NCBI GenBank assembly: GCA_032717465.1
Contig: CM064671.1
Span: 53,445,991 to 53,509,990 of the forward strand
Reading direction: 5' to 3'
Source: Coenobita brevimanus
Lineage: Eukaryota > Arthropoda > Malacostraca > Decapoda > Coenobitidae
DNA length: 64,000 nucleotides
The position numbers and the translations under genes are program-made. Below the pieces are notes generated by a model. It saw only the letters and a list, made by a program, of their open reading frames with translations, made no database searches and had not been told where the DNA came from. Shown piece by piece: positions 11,903-23,222 of this stretch (positions are counted from its first letter, which is position 1; each line of letters starts with the position of its first letter).

Positions 11903-12910
11903 AAATGATTATCGACACCCCATGCTTCGCTACTCTTTGCAACTGTCATTGGCAAAGAAGCCGTGAATACGCAGTAAGAGTTGGCACACCTGATCCCCTC
12001 CGCCCTTTAATCTGTCCGCCCCTCCATCCCCTTCCCCATCTCTCATTTTCTCTCTGCTTCTGGATACATTATAATTCCCGCATCTTCAAGTGGTATGAAA
12101 CGAATTACTCTATGCTCGAAGGAGGATCTCAAAACGCCAAAGCGTTTTCCACTAGATAATATAGAAATCAAAGTGCTGTTTGTCTCCCGGACACCCATCG
12201 TATCCGAGGTTACCACCTTAGGATTTTCTTCCATGTTGCGATACAGCAACAGTCATCATTAGCACATGAAGAGTGGGTTGATGACAAACTGTATAGGCCT
12301 AACTGTCCAGTTTATACAACACCCCATGAACAACGAATGTAAAGTATATACTGTACAGTATGTATCATAGTATTGCAATAATAATAAATACCGGTACATC
12401 AATGACACGTGAATGTGGTAATGCATGGATTATAAAACTGAGAATGGTATATCACCAGTTTATCGAAGGTGATAACATCACATGGGGGTGATCAGTAGGC
12501 ATATTCACTAATTTTAGGATAGGCTTTTACCGCAGATGGTTCACGGTATACATAGAATGTGAAGAGTGTGTTGCCTACGAACCTGTTTCATCATGGGCAA
12601 TATGAGCTTCGAGTGAGCAGTACGTCTTTCAATAGGCCTATTGGGACTCAATCTGATCTACATTACACATCATCATCCTCGTTTATAATTTTTATGAAAA
12701 GTATGCTGATAAACTCTCTCTATAACATAAATGGGAGTGATATTTAATAAACAAAACCGATTGTTTAGTAAGCAATGCTATGAAGCTTCAGAAACCACTA
12801 TGAATATGAACCTAAAGCTCAGCTAATCAGGGATACCAACCAGGCACACAAAGTCAGTTTATTTTCGAAACTCCCGTCCGCTATGTCATTTTCTGTCATG
12901 CTTAAAGAGT

Positions 12911-12968
<58 letters not shown>

Positions 12969-12975
12969 AGTGGGT
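11903..12975. other. Unassigned insertion or filler between LINE B1 and foldback FB1
   Basis: LINE B1 stops matching at about 11902 and the foldback terminus begins at 12976, yet the LINE resumes flush against the other foldback end. These ~1.07 kb are therefore extra DNA. A 65-codon minus-strand ORF (12249-12046) has a plausible composition but no splice sites or known motif. An (AT)n tract occupies 12914-12965. Confidence 0.4.
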
Positions 12976-13061
12976 GTACAGTTACCTTCACTTCTAACGA
13001 GTACAGCGTGTGGTGTGTTTGGTGAAACGTTGCACCACTGTGTTTGTTTACATCGTAGTAA

Positions 13062-13546
13062 TGATTTGGGGAGGCTGCATTAAAGCAACTAGATAAAGTT
13101 CAGAACAAAGCTGTTAGAATTATTGACAACCCTGCCATTACAAATAAACTACCTCCCCTGCAAGTAAGAAGGAATGTTGCCTCCCTTGCATTATTTTACA
13201 GATATTTTTTTTGGCAAATGCTCAGACGAAGTTGCGTCCATGGTGTCACCTATCCATGCCTTCCCTCGTGCTACTCGGGCATCTGGTAGCGCTCGTGATT
13301 GGAATGTCACTCAGCCATATTGCAGGACTTCAGCCTATCAGAATTCTTTCATTCCCCGAACTGCATCTCTCTGGAACTCGCTTCCCCAGAGTTGTTTCCC
13401 TCCAAATTTCAACCCACAGCTGTTCAAGTCTAATTGTTACAGATATTTTATGAACAGAGGACACCAGTAGTCTGGTGTATGGATTTTTGTTTATTCATTT
13501 GTTTTTCCTTCCTCCGTTCTGTTATTAAAAAAAAAAAAAAAAAAAA
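13062..13546 (+). mobile_element. LINE A2, 5'-truncated 3' end inside FB1 left arm
   Basis: Matches the 3' terminal ~480 bp of LINE A1: the reading AYQNSFIPRTASLWNSLPQ is in the 98-codon ORF 13174-13470, followed by a short UTR and a 20-base poly(A) (13527-13546). The mirrored foldback arm (17380-17410) lacks it, which gives the empty site. The ..RTASLWNSLP.. ending is typical of the C-terminus of Jockey/CR1-group LINE proteins. Confidence 0.85.
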
Positions 13547-15225
13547 GTGAATGGACAGATCCGGCTGAGCTTCCCCTCAGCTACAGTATCTAGTACCTGC
13601 AGAAACAATGTTTTATCAAGTCATACTTTGTCTGCAAATCCATGTGTTTGCAACGTATGTATAATGGAAGGTAGAAAGAAAACAATAATAATGCCATTGG
13701 ATCCCATTGCTTCTCTGACAGGTGACTGTGAGGGGAGGTGGAACGGAGAGGAGGGGGGACAGGTGGTGGTGGCGCATGTATCGAAACTTTGTCGTATTTC
13801 GTTTTGAAAGATGAAGGGTGTGATTATACAGATGATCTGAGGTGATCTGTAACTCCGTATGCAATAACGTGTATTGGATGAATGTTGGAGTCTTAATGTT
13901 CGTCATACAATGTGGTGGACAACAGTAGTTGAGCATAAATGTTAGAAGGTGTGATGTCCGGTGTCTCAAAACGTGGTTCACTTGAGTCCAGTGAGTGTGC
14001 GACTCAACTGCTGTAACATTTTTGTGGCTGGACCAGGGTGGCCATAAATGATTTATGATTAAGCATGTGACACAGGAGTCATGCCATGTTGTGCATCATC
14101 CAGTTTGTTTTATTGTGAGGAAAAACAACCATTATATTCTCAAACCGCGGTATAAGTAGATGTTATGTTGCATAGGATTATACTGTAGCTGCTTTGAGTG
14201 TTGGACAGCTATTGGCTTATTGTGCAAAAAGTTGTGCAGTCATCATACTGATGGATCACGCTGAGGTAATGAGATACTGTATTTGCATATCTTGTATGTT
14301 AATACAGGTAATTGAAATAACGGTGTTACGTGTGTCCAGTCCACACATGATGTTGCTTTCTTCGAGGTGGTATTTCATTAGTCTGGATAGTTGTGACACA
14401 TCATCCACCAACATTGATCATCGTATATTATACTCTCTTTAAAACATTTATACATTTGTTTTCATACAAGTATTACACATTCAGGCCCTCCTTAGCTCCA
14501 GACGCTTTATACAATTTAATCGTGTGTCTACACTCACACATTGTTCATCCAGAGGGAGCAATATTTCCATTATCATGCATGTCTGTCTATTGACTGCTAT
14601 TATAACACAGAGTTTTAGTATTTGGCCACGGCTAGACGAAATATATCGGTGGCGTGGTGCTGCTGGGAGAGTGTAAAATTGCGTAACTATAGTCTACGTG
14701 TGTTTGTACAGCGAGTCTAGTAATTCATTTCACCGATTTATTCGCACTCATGCCAAGATAGCAGCCAGAGTCGTGGTTTTGGTGACTATACTGACTGACC
14801 ATTGAACACTCTTTCGTTTCCCAGCAGTCTGAGTGAGGTCCTGTTTGCAAGCAATAGAAACATTAAGTAGTGCAGTGAAAAATGCAATTTTTATATGTAA
14901 AATGAGGAGTGTTTTATGCACCGTGTCATCATACAAACATATACAGTATAACTGAGCTAAGGATAAGCTGGACCTACAGTAGGATAAAAGATGAGTGCTG
15001 CTGGAGTGTCCAAGTAAACGTAAGCAACATTGGTGCACCAGCACCTGGATGGTTAAACCCAACCACCGCACTTTCGCCATAATACCCACTAATTCTGACG
15101 CTACCCCACGTCATCCAGTAGATTTACGCAAGGTCATAGATAAGGCTGCAATTACGTCATAGTGATGCGATATAAGGAAGTCAGTATCAGGTCTCGTTAC
15201 CCATTAAACGAGGAAGGGCCGGAAT

Positions 15226-15376
<151 letters not shown>

Positions 15377-15561
15377 ATAACACAATGACAGACAGACTGG
15401 TACATTCATGGTGTCATTACAAGTTGTTGCAATACGACATAATAAACCCAGGGAAGGATAGGGTGGTCCTTGTCTCCCTGGGTGTCCTCTTACAGTGACG
15501 GTAGCCTCAGATCACCCACCCATGACATTTTAAACATAAGAAGCCTCCTTGTTTACAGCCT

Positions 15562-15566
<5 letters not shown>

Positions 15567-15603
<37 letters not shown>

Positions 15604-15660
15604 CTCTGTCTGTCTGTCTCTGACTGTCTGTCTGTCTGTCTGTCTGTCTCTGTCTCTGTC

Positions 15661-15691
<31 letters not shown>

Positions 15692-15695
15692 CTCT
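15567..15695. repeat. (GA)n and (CTGT)n/(CT)n tracts in the foldback centre
   Basis: GA dinucleotides run to about 15600, followed by CTGT tetranucleotides and CT dinucleotides. Together with 15226-15376 this makes the loop region self-complementary (GA against CT). Confidence 0.9.
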
Positions 15696-17479
15696 TTCAC
15701 AAAACTCTGGCCCTTCCTCATATAATGGGTAACGAGACCTGATAGTGACTTCCTCATTTTATTGCATCACTACGGCGAGATTACAGCCTTATTAGTGACT
15801 TTGTGTAAATCTACTGGATGACGTGGGGTAGCTTCAGAACCAGGAGGTATTTTTCCTAAGCGCGGTGATTGGGTTCTACCATCCAGGTGCTGGTGCACCA
15901 ATGTTGCTTACGTTTACTTAGACGCTCTAGCAGCATTCAGCTTTCATCCTACCGTAGTCCAGCTTATCCTTGGCTGTTATACTGTATAAGTCTGCATGAA
16001 GACACGGTGCACAAAACACTCCTTACTTTACATATGAAATTGCGTTATTCACTGCACGACTTAATGTTTCTATTGCTTGAAAACAGGACCTCACTCAGAC
16101 TGCTGGGAAACGAAAGAGTGTTCAATGGTCAGTCAGTATAGTCACCAAAACCGCGACTTTGGCTGCTTTCTTGGCACGAGTGCGAATAAATCGGTGAAGT
16201 GTATTAACAGACTCACTGTACAAACACACGTAGACTATAGTTACGCAATTTTACACTCTCCCAGCAGCACCACGCCACCGATATATTTCGTCTAGCCGTG
16301 GCCAAATACTAAAACTCTGTGTTATAATAGCAGTCAATAGACAGACATGCATGATAATGGAAATATTGCTCCCTCTGGATGAACAATGTGTGAGTGTAGA
16401 CACACGATTAAATTGTATAAAGCGTCTGGAGCTAAGGAGGGCCTGAATGTGTAATACTTGTATGAAAACAAATGTATAAATGTTTTAAAGAGAGTATAAT
16501 ATACGATGATCAATGTTTGTGGATGATGTGTCACAACTATCCAGACTAATGAAATACCACCTCGAAGAAAGCAACATCATGTGTGGACTGGACACACGTA
16601 ACACCGTTATTTCAATTACCTGTATTAACATACAAGATATGCAAATACAGTATCTCATTACCTCAGCGTGATCCATCAGTATGATGATTGCACAACTTTT
16701 TGCACAATAAGCCAATAGCTGTCCAACACTCAAAGTAGCTACAGTATAATCCTATGCAACATAACATCTACTTATACCCCGGTTTGAGAATATAATGGTT
16801 GTTTTTTCTCACAATAAAACAAGCTGGATGATGCACAACATGGCATGACCGTTGTATCACATGATTAATCATAAATCATTTATGGCCACCCTGGTTCAAC
16901 CACAAAAATGTTACAGCAGTTGAGTCGCACACTCACTGGACTCAAGTGATCCACGTTTTGAGACACCGGACATCACACCTTCTAACATTTATGCTCAACT
17001 ACTGTTGTCCACCACATTGTATGACGAACATTAAGACTCCAACATTCATCCAATACACGTTATTGCATACGGAGTTACAGATCACCTCAGATCATCTGTA
17101 TAATCACACCCTTCATCTTTCAAAATGAAACACAACAAAGTTTCGATACATGCGCCACCACCACCTGTCCCCGCTCCCCTCCGTTCCACAACCCCTCACA
17201 GTCATCTCTTGTCAGAAAAACAATGGGATCCAATGGCATTATTATTTTTTTTTTCTTTCTACCTTCCACAAGACATACGTGGCAAACACTTGGATTTGCA
17301 GACATAGTATGACTTGATAAAACATTGTTTTTGTATGTACTAGATACTGTAGTAGAGGGGAAGCTCAGCCGGATCTGCCGATTCACTTACTATTACTACG
17401 ATGTAAACAAACACAGTGGTGCCACGTTTCACCAAACACACCACCCGCTGTACTCGTTAGAAGTGGAGGTAACTGTACA

Positions 17480-18440
17480 TCTAACCCTATCCACTCCACT
17501 CATACACTGATGACTCCACCCTTCACCTTTCCATTCGCTTTTCACTACATCGATCTCAGCAGTTACATCATCAAACAAGGGATGAGGCTATGACACATTT
17601 AATGCCTGACTTAGGTCATTATCTCATATTGGGGTAAAAGTAATCTTCTTCTTTTTATCTTTAAAAACTCAGTTCTTACATCTTTGAATCCATTAAAAAC
17701 TTCCACAAAAGTGTCTGATTTTTTTTTCAATATTCAACTCAATCCTTCATCATCTTTAAACATACTTGAGGGTTCATTCTCACGGGATTTATCCTGGGAA
17801 GGTCATATTACCTCTCTTGTAAAATCGGCTTCCAAGAGATTAGGTGTGCTAAGCCGACTCCGTGCTTTCTTTACCCCTGCACAGTTGTTGACTTTATATA
17901 CGGTTTTAATTTTCCCTGCGAAGAGTACAACTCCCATGTGAGGGGAGACTCCACACATATAGATTTTCTCAACAAGGTGGAGTCAAAGGCTCTTCATTTC
18001 ATCAAGTCTACTCTTCTTATTGGCTGTCTTGAACCTTTGTTTCTTCATCGCACTATTCCATCATTATCTCTTTTCGATCATTATTTCAATGGTCAAATCT
18101 CCTTTGAACTGTCTGTCTTCATCCCTCCACCACAAGGAGGGGCACATAGCACCTGTCTATCAGCAAACCCTCATCCTTTTTATGTCCATCTCTCTAATGC
18201 AAGAATTAACCATTACTCCCAGTTCTTCAAGTGTGTCATAGGTCAACTCTGGAATTATCTTCCTTTGTATTTCCTACTGTCTATGACCTCCAGTCTTTCA
18301 AAAGCAGTGTGTTCTGGCATCTCGAAGTTAAAGGTTCTTCATTTTGGCTGATGTATTGTTTGTGCATTTTGGAGGGAAGAAACTTATGGCCTTCTGGCTT
18401 TAGTTCCTTCTTCCATGCATAATAAATAAATAAATTACAG
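17480..18440 (+). mobile_element. LINE B1, 3' half
   Basis: Resumes at the phrase corresponding to B3 position 49152 (TGTACATCTAACCCTATCCA). It continues through the RT thumb, with LNILEGSFSRDLSWEGHITS and KSASKRLGVLSRLRAFFTPA readings, and the C-terminal region. It ends in an (AATA)n-type tail at 18420-18437. Several frameshifts. Confidence 0.8.
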
Positions 18441-18561
18441 AAAGCCGTCACTGGAATCAAGGAGATTGCCTGATTCAGTGCATACAGTTTAACCTGGAAG
18501 AACCTTTCTACTGGACATTAACTGCCCAAGTGATTGGTATCGGAATAAGTGGTGCTGGTGG
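18441..18561 (-). other. Start of intron 2 in the receptor-like gene
   Basis: Short sequence between the LINE B1 tail and the donor site of the exon at 18568-18689. Nothing else seen. Confidence 0.4.
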
Positions 18562-18567
18562 ACTTAC

Positions 18568-18689
18568 TGTGGCACTAGAAATGATGTCTCCTTTGCTTGT
18601 TATGGTGCAGATAGGACAATATGTGGGCGTTGCAGCTGACTGAAGAATATCTTTTACAACTTCTGCTATCTTCTCACTCCTGGGATTGC
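18568..18689 (-). CDS. Exon 2 of the receptor-like gene
   Basis: 122 bp on the minus strand, from acceptor CTGTTCTTCAG (18700-18690) to donor GCCACA followed by GTAAGT (18567-18562, the consensus donor). It starts two bases into a codon and ends in phase 0. The reading is ..NPRSEKIAEVVKDILQSAAT.. then PTYCPICTITSKGDIISSAT, open throughout. Exon 1 ends one base into a codon (C), so the junction codon is CGC (Arg), exactly compatible. It contains a CxxC pair, and an amphipathic helix is plausible around residues 25-40 of the protein. The pattern resembles the start of decapod variant ionotropic receptors (N-terminal ligand-associated domain). This is from memory and unverified. Confidence 0.7.
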
Positions 18690-18797
18690 CTGAAGAACAG
18701 CAATTAGTCGACAACATGTGACATCCATTGCACATCCGCAGTATGCTCACATATGTAATTACCCGGTTATCATGTAATATTTTCAGTAATTACTTAC

Positions 18798-18861
18798 GAA
18801 TAACTACAGGCAGTTTAGCTGCAGCGGTGATCACAACTAGCAGGAAAAGCTGGTACATCAT
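18798..18861 (-). CDS. Exon 1 of the receptor-like gene: start codon and signal peptide
   Basis: 64 coding bases. Two adjacent ATGs (18861-18859 and 18858-18856) begin MMYQLFLLVVITAAAKLPVV, a classic hydrophobic signal peptide. It is followed after 21 codons plus one base by the consensus donor GTAAGT at 18797-18792. Intron 1 is 108 bp and ends in TTCAG. The three exons sum to 297 bp (99 codons) in frame. A further acceptor-like TTTCAACATACAG lies just upstream (18894-18880), so a 5' UTR exon may precede. I chose the first ATG because no upstream in-frame ATG is seen. The product should be secreted or membrane-inserted; a chemosensory ionotropic receptor is my best guess. Confidence 0.65.
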
Positions 18862-19239
18862 CAGTGTAGCAGACTGGATCTGTATGTTGAAACAAAATTA
18901 TCATAAACCCATCCTACGTAACTGCATTGTATAGTTAACCTGAAGAAAAGTTCGACATGCCATGAGATATTATATTGTGGTCTCATTTTACTGTTGATAT
19001 AAGCAACATCCATTACCATTATTATATTAACAACATGAACATCATTATTATGATTCGTCACGAATAATTTATTCGAACAGAAACAATAATCGGTAGTATT
19101 GTTTTTGTGATTGCTGAGAGAGGAAACTGTGAATGCAGTTTGACCCTAAGAACTTCATGATACATTTGACAGAATGTGGTCTGACATTTATTTTTTTTCG
19201 CTCGCCTTTAGAAGGCGGAACGATAATGTTTTTGCCTGC

Positions 19240-19242
<3 letters not shown>
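18862..19242. other. Upstream region of the receptor-like gene
   Basis: AT-rich. No clear TATA/Inr pair can be defended. A promoter or 5' UTR exon on the minus strand would be expected here or further right, but I cannot place it. Confidence 0.3.

Positions 19243-19279
<37 letters not shown>
19243..19279. repeat. (GT)n microsatellite
   Basis: Uninterrupted GT dinucleotides. They directly precede the 164-bp tandem repeat. Confidence 0.95.
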
Positions 19280-19280
<1 letters not shown>

Positions 19281-19285
19281 CCCAA

Positions 19286-19695
19286 TATATCTCATGAACG
19301 GCTTCAGCTATCAACGTGAAACCTTCAGGGTAACAAGATATGGCCAAAATCTTGGCCGAGTTCGAAAATAAGCACTAGTGGTCAAGATCAAGGTCACCAA
19401 AATGGCTGCCAAATGTCAACTAGTTTTATCACCCGCATTTAGCACCATTATATCTCATGAACGGCTTGAGCTATCAACATGAAACCCTCAGGGTATCAAG
19501 ATACGGCCAGAATCTTGGCCGAGTTCGAAAATAGGCACTCGGAGCCAACGTCAAGGTCACCAAAATTATTGCCAAATGTCAACTAGTTTTTATTGCCTGC
19601 CTTTCGCACCTTTACATCTCATGAACGGTTTGAGCTATCAATATGAAACCTTCTGGGTATGAAGACATGGCCAAAATCTTGGACTTGGCCAACAG
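19286..19695. repeat. 164-bp tandem repeat, 2.5 copies
   Basis: The phrase ATCTCATGAACGGCTT begins units at about 19287, 19451 and 19615. Each continues with AGCTATCAACRTGAAACC, a GGCCAARATCTTGGCC dyad, and AAGGTCACCAAAAT. The third unit is cut at about 19690. Units differ by scattered substitutions. No conserved reading frame across units. Confidence 0.85.
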
Positions 19696-20059
19696 CTCAT
19701 TCTGGCGGGCGATTAGCGTTCGCCTCCCGAATGCTTTTCTTTCACTTTCAGTATGCATTTCCTAATTCATGAAAGACGGAATAGCCAATAATCATTAGTT
19801 ATCTGTTTATGGGAAAACTTTTTATATCAAATTTGGAGGGGACAGGTTTGATAACTGCATTGTGTGACTATTGTATACATAAACCAAATTCATCTGAATA
19901 GCTCTTGAACAAAATTTGCAATACCTGATTTAACATCTGGTACAAATTTTAATGATGACTAAATAAAGACTCTGATCCCAAATATCAGTGATATTTTCTA
20001 TGAGTTCACTGTTTAGACCACAAAATATGAGCTATTCATTTCATGATGCCAGAAGACAT

Positions 20060-20591
20060 TGCTTTTAAAAGCCTAGAGGTCACAGATAGAAAAATAATGA
20101 TAAATATTTGAACCGTGTTTCTTTTCATTTAGGCAGCCATTTTTTATGAGTACATAACAGGTACTACAGTCAAAAAACTTCATATATAATTGGATATTCA
20201 TATAATCATCTATCATGTAAAATTTCTGCCTCCTAAGTGTAATACAGGAGTTGCAAAGCTTTAATAGAAAAATCCATTGGGCTCTTCAAATTCCTTGCAC
20301 AGGTCGCACTGATTTCTCTGAGATTTTTTTTTTTACTTTTTCATTATTTAAAAAGATCTATTTAAGGCAAAGCTCTCTACCTATCAAAAGGCACCAATTT
20401 ACTAGATGACATATAACTATGTGAAATTGCATGGCTCTGCTATGAATACTTTCTGAGTTCTGGCCCAGAAACGAAATCTCTAATCCTGGCTAGCCGCCCA
20501 GCCACCATGGTGCCCAACTCTATGGACATACACCTATTGATCCCAGTGATAACAGCATCCTCCTCTAACTTTGACTAATGGAGAGTAAAAA
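20060..20591 (+). repeat. Dispersed repeat R, copy R1
   Basis: Shares a series of phrases with 42411-43140 and 43820-44397: TTTCATTTAGGCA, AATTTCTGCCTCCT, TAATAGTTGCAAAG-like, CTTTCTGAGTTCTGGCCC, CACCTATTGATCCCAGTGAT, and a final GGTGGAGGGTAAAA-like end. No ORF or terminal duplication is seen, so the class is unknown. Confidence 0.7.
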
Positions 20592-20790
20592 TACATTAGA
20601 CGGTATGGTATTCTTCACAGAGCATTTCTATACTAATCAGTCAAGTATCTGATCACCTTTAGCCCCTAATGTTCGAATGAGGGCCATGACCATAAAAATG
20701 ACAGGTGTTCAGGGTACCATGGGTGACAGTAACACTCATTGGATTTCCCACCAGCTTTTACATTTCTACCCCATTTTCTGTGGTGCCAAA
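20592..20790. other. Short gene-free stretch
   Basis: Unassigned single-copy-looking DNA between repeat R1 and the TATC microsatellite. Confidence 0.3.
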
Positions 20791-20816
20791 TTTATCTATC
20801 TATCTATCTATCTATC

Positions 20817-20843
<27 letters not shown>
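20791..20843. repeat. (TATC)n(TA)n microsatellite, gypsy insertion site
   Basis: TATC tetranucleotides grade into TA dinucleotides and abut the 5' LTR. Together with the (AT)n(GATA)n block at 33437-33529 they reconstitute one compound microsatellite that the LTR element split. Confidence 0.9.
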
Positions 20844-20847
<4 letters not shown>

Positions 20848-20999
20848 ATGTGAGTAAGAATATATATATATTTTTATGTATATTACATATGTACAGTATG
20901 TATACTGCATGTGTGTTGCAGGGTGTGTGTGTATGTGCGTCAATGCTGTGTACGCCAGCATCTACGCACATGCACTCGCTCATGTTGTTGCCTGTTTAG
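20844..20999 (+). repeat. 5' LTR, segment 1
   Basis: Corresponds to the first ~155 bases of the 3' LTR (32621 onward): TGTTAYRTGWGTAAGAATA, then the shared ATGCACTMGCTCATGTTGTT. Ends with TTAG, the duplicated target of the element at 21000-22816. Confidence 0.85.
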
Positions 21000-22816
21000 C
21001 CCCTAAACTGTGGAGTTGTTTTTGCTTGACTTGCTTGTCTCGCGGGCATATTCGCGCTCCAACAGACTCTCTAAAAATATTTGCCAAAAATCAGTTATTA
21101 GTCCTAGAATATAAAAAATTACATATGCATATGGCACATACCTTCAGCTTTCTCCTGGGATGTTTGTTGAGCCTTCGTCAAGTACCGTAGGACTTGTAGA
21201 GACCTCTGAATTTGGGTAACGAAGTCTTCACTTTACACTTCCCGACAACCTGTAATATGATTACCACAGCCGGATATTATCGCTAGAAACACTATTCTAT
21301 GATTCTCAAATAGTTTGGAATCCATATTCCAAAAAAAAAAAAACACTGAAAGCAATGAAAATTAGGAGCGCGTATGACCTTCCCACTTATGCTCATTTGC
21401 CGCTGGTGTTCTGTTATTTATTATTCATAAAAACACTCACAATTTCTATTTCTATTACTATATAACACTTATATATATCTGCAGTCTTTATCCATAAGTT
21501 TCATCATTAATAGTAGTTTATTGTCACTGTAGGCATTCAATTTCTTTTCAGTAAAATACGTAGCATTCACTTTCTCGACTTGTATATTAGCGTTGAGAGT
21601 GAATCTGTCACTTTCACTTCCACTTTCATAACTCATAGTATTCATAAATACTAGAGTGAAACTTTCACTTTCATTACTCCTAGTATATATACTCGTATTC
21701 TTATAGTACTACTCATTTACATTTCTGTTTACATTCTCTATTTTATTTACATTATTTACATTTCTATTTTGTTTACACTGTTATGCACTGTCACTTGCAG
21801 TAACTTATAAAACTATTTTCCACTGTTTACTTATATTTACATTCATTGCTTTCTCTTGCTGTTTACACATTATTTACACATTATTTACATTTCCACTTGC
21901 ACTGTTTTACTCACCAGGAAGATTGTAGTCACTGTCCACCATTTTCATTGATAAATTAGCCAGTTCACGTTCCACAGCAGTCACTTAGCCCTATAACCCT
22001 TTCCACACGAGGTTTAGTAGGGGGTAGAGGTCACAGGGCCCTTTGCATGGGGCTAAAAAGCAGCGGAATTGGACAGGCGCAAATCCGACGTGGTTTCACC
22101 TTGAAAGACGACAGTAAACTGAATACAGTGTGGTGGACTGGTGGCCTAGGGGGAGTGCAATGGTGCCAATGTCAGCGTGGTGACAGCTGCTAATATATAC
22201 GCTATGAAATGATCGGCAGGAAATCTAGACAATACATAATAAATTAGGTAGTTCCAGGTTAATGTAAATATCACTTAGGCTTCTCCTTTCCTTTCTTATA
22301 TATATTTTTATTACGAGAATAGATTATACAGCATATTTCAAGGGGAAAAAAACAGCGAAAATTAGCGAACGAGTGCACATGAGGTGTTGTCAGGTGATAA
22401 TTAGCCAATTCCAGGTGTATGGCACTATCAGCTACTTTATTTCATTTTTGTATATATCATTAGGTATAAGAATAGGACATAGGGCTTATTTCAATGGATG
22501 AAATCAGTGGAAAATTCCAGGGAAGATATACTTAGCGTAGCACGGCCGGGCAGGCGAGAGGAGAGGGTAATGAAGAGGAGGTAGGGAAGGGAGTCAAGAA
22601 CGGGGAGAAATGGCTAAAATGTCAACAATGGATGGGAGTACAGATGAGATTAAGAGTGCTGACTAGTGTTGGACTTTGGCAGTACTGATAGATGATAGAA
22701 GCCGCCACTTGAAAGCCCAGGCGAATTCAGAATAACACAGAATCACAAAAGTGATGCCCCGCGGTATGATCCCTTGCTCCCAAGCATCACGAAAGTGATG
22801 CCCCGCAGTTGTGGGG
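21000..22816. mobile_element. TTAG-flanked DNA element with CCCC termini (piggyBac-like?)
   Basis: Flanked by TTAG at 20996-20999 and 22817-22820, whereas the intact 3' LTR has TTAG once (32765-32768), so insertion and duplication are proven internally. The ends are imperfect inverted repeats (CCCCTAAACTGTGGAG versus CCCCACAACTGCGGGG). The right end also has two copies of AAAGTGATGCCCCGC, one inside a GCATCACGAAAGTGATGC hairpin. The 1.8 kb interior has no ORF over 60 codons and a stretch rich in TTTACATT and CACTTTCA phrases (21500-21900). A four-base TTAN duplication suggests a piggyBac relative, but the superfamily is uncertain. Confidence 0.8.
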
Positions 22817-23222
22817 TTAGTGCATATACATATACAAAGTCTTAGTTAATTCTGTTTGCTCTCTCGACGCGGGGGTGACTAAAATTGTTTTTACTATCAA
22901 TGACTTACTGTGGAGCTTAAACTGGCGACATAAAGATTTGTATTCACCAGCGATATTTATAACGTTTGGAATATGGAGGAGATATTAATTTACCTAGCTC
23001 TTTTCTGTATATTTCTCGTCTGGCCTAAAGCTGCATGTTAACACATGCACACAGATGGAGGATATAAAAAGGGGAGAATTTTGGATGGAGGGAGAGTTTT
23101 TGTGGGATTGGCGTCGGGAGCGGGAGTGCTTGGACTGGAGATCACAGAGGGAGAAGAAACAGTATTTTGTGTGTTGTGTATATTCCTGAACATCTTTTCA
23201 CTTCGGATCAGCATCCAATTGC
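22817..23222 (+). repeat. 5' LTR, segment 2
   Basis: Matches 32765-33165 of the 3' LTR, including a TATAAAAAGG box (TATATAAAGG in the 3' copy) at about 23060-23072 that is a plausible LTR promoter. Ends at CATCCAATTGC, where LINE A1 inserted. Confidence 0.85.
23062..23073 (+). promoter_or_regulatory. Putative LTR TATA box
   Basis: GATATAAAAAGG in the 5' LTR; the 3' LTR keeps GTATATAAAGG at about 33009-33019. Conserved position in both LTRs fits a Pol II core promoter for the retrotransposon. No experimental support. Confidence 0.4.

Noticed and set aside
12046..12249. Possible minus-strand exon in intron 2
   Set aside because: Composition is plausible but there is no AG acceptor before it or GT donor in frame after it, and no similarity to the flanking exons.
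18480..18640. Plus-strand hydrophobic reading (TAQVIGIGISGAGGLTVALE)
   Set aside because: It overlaps the minus-strand exon 18568-18689, which has both splice sites and phase agreement; the plus reading lacks a start and splice context.
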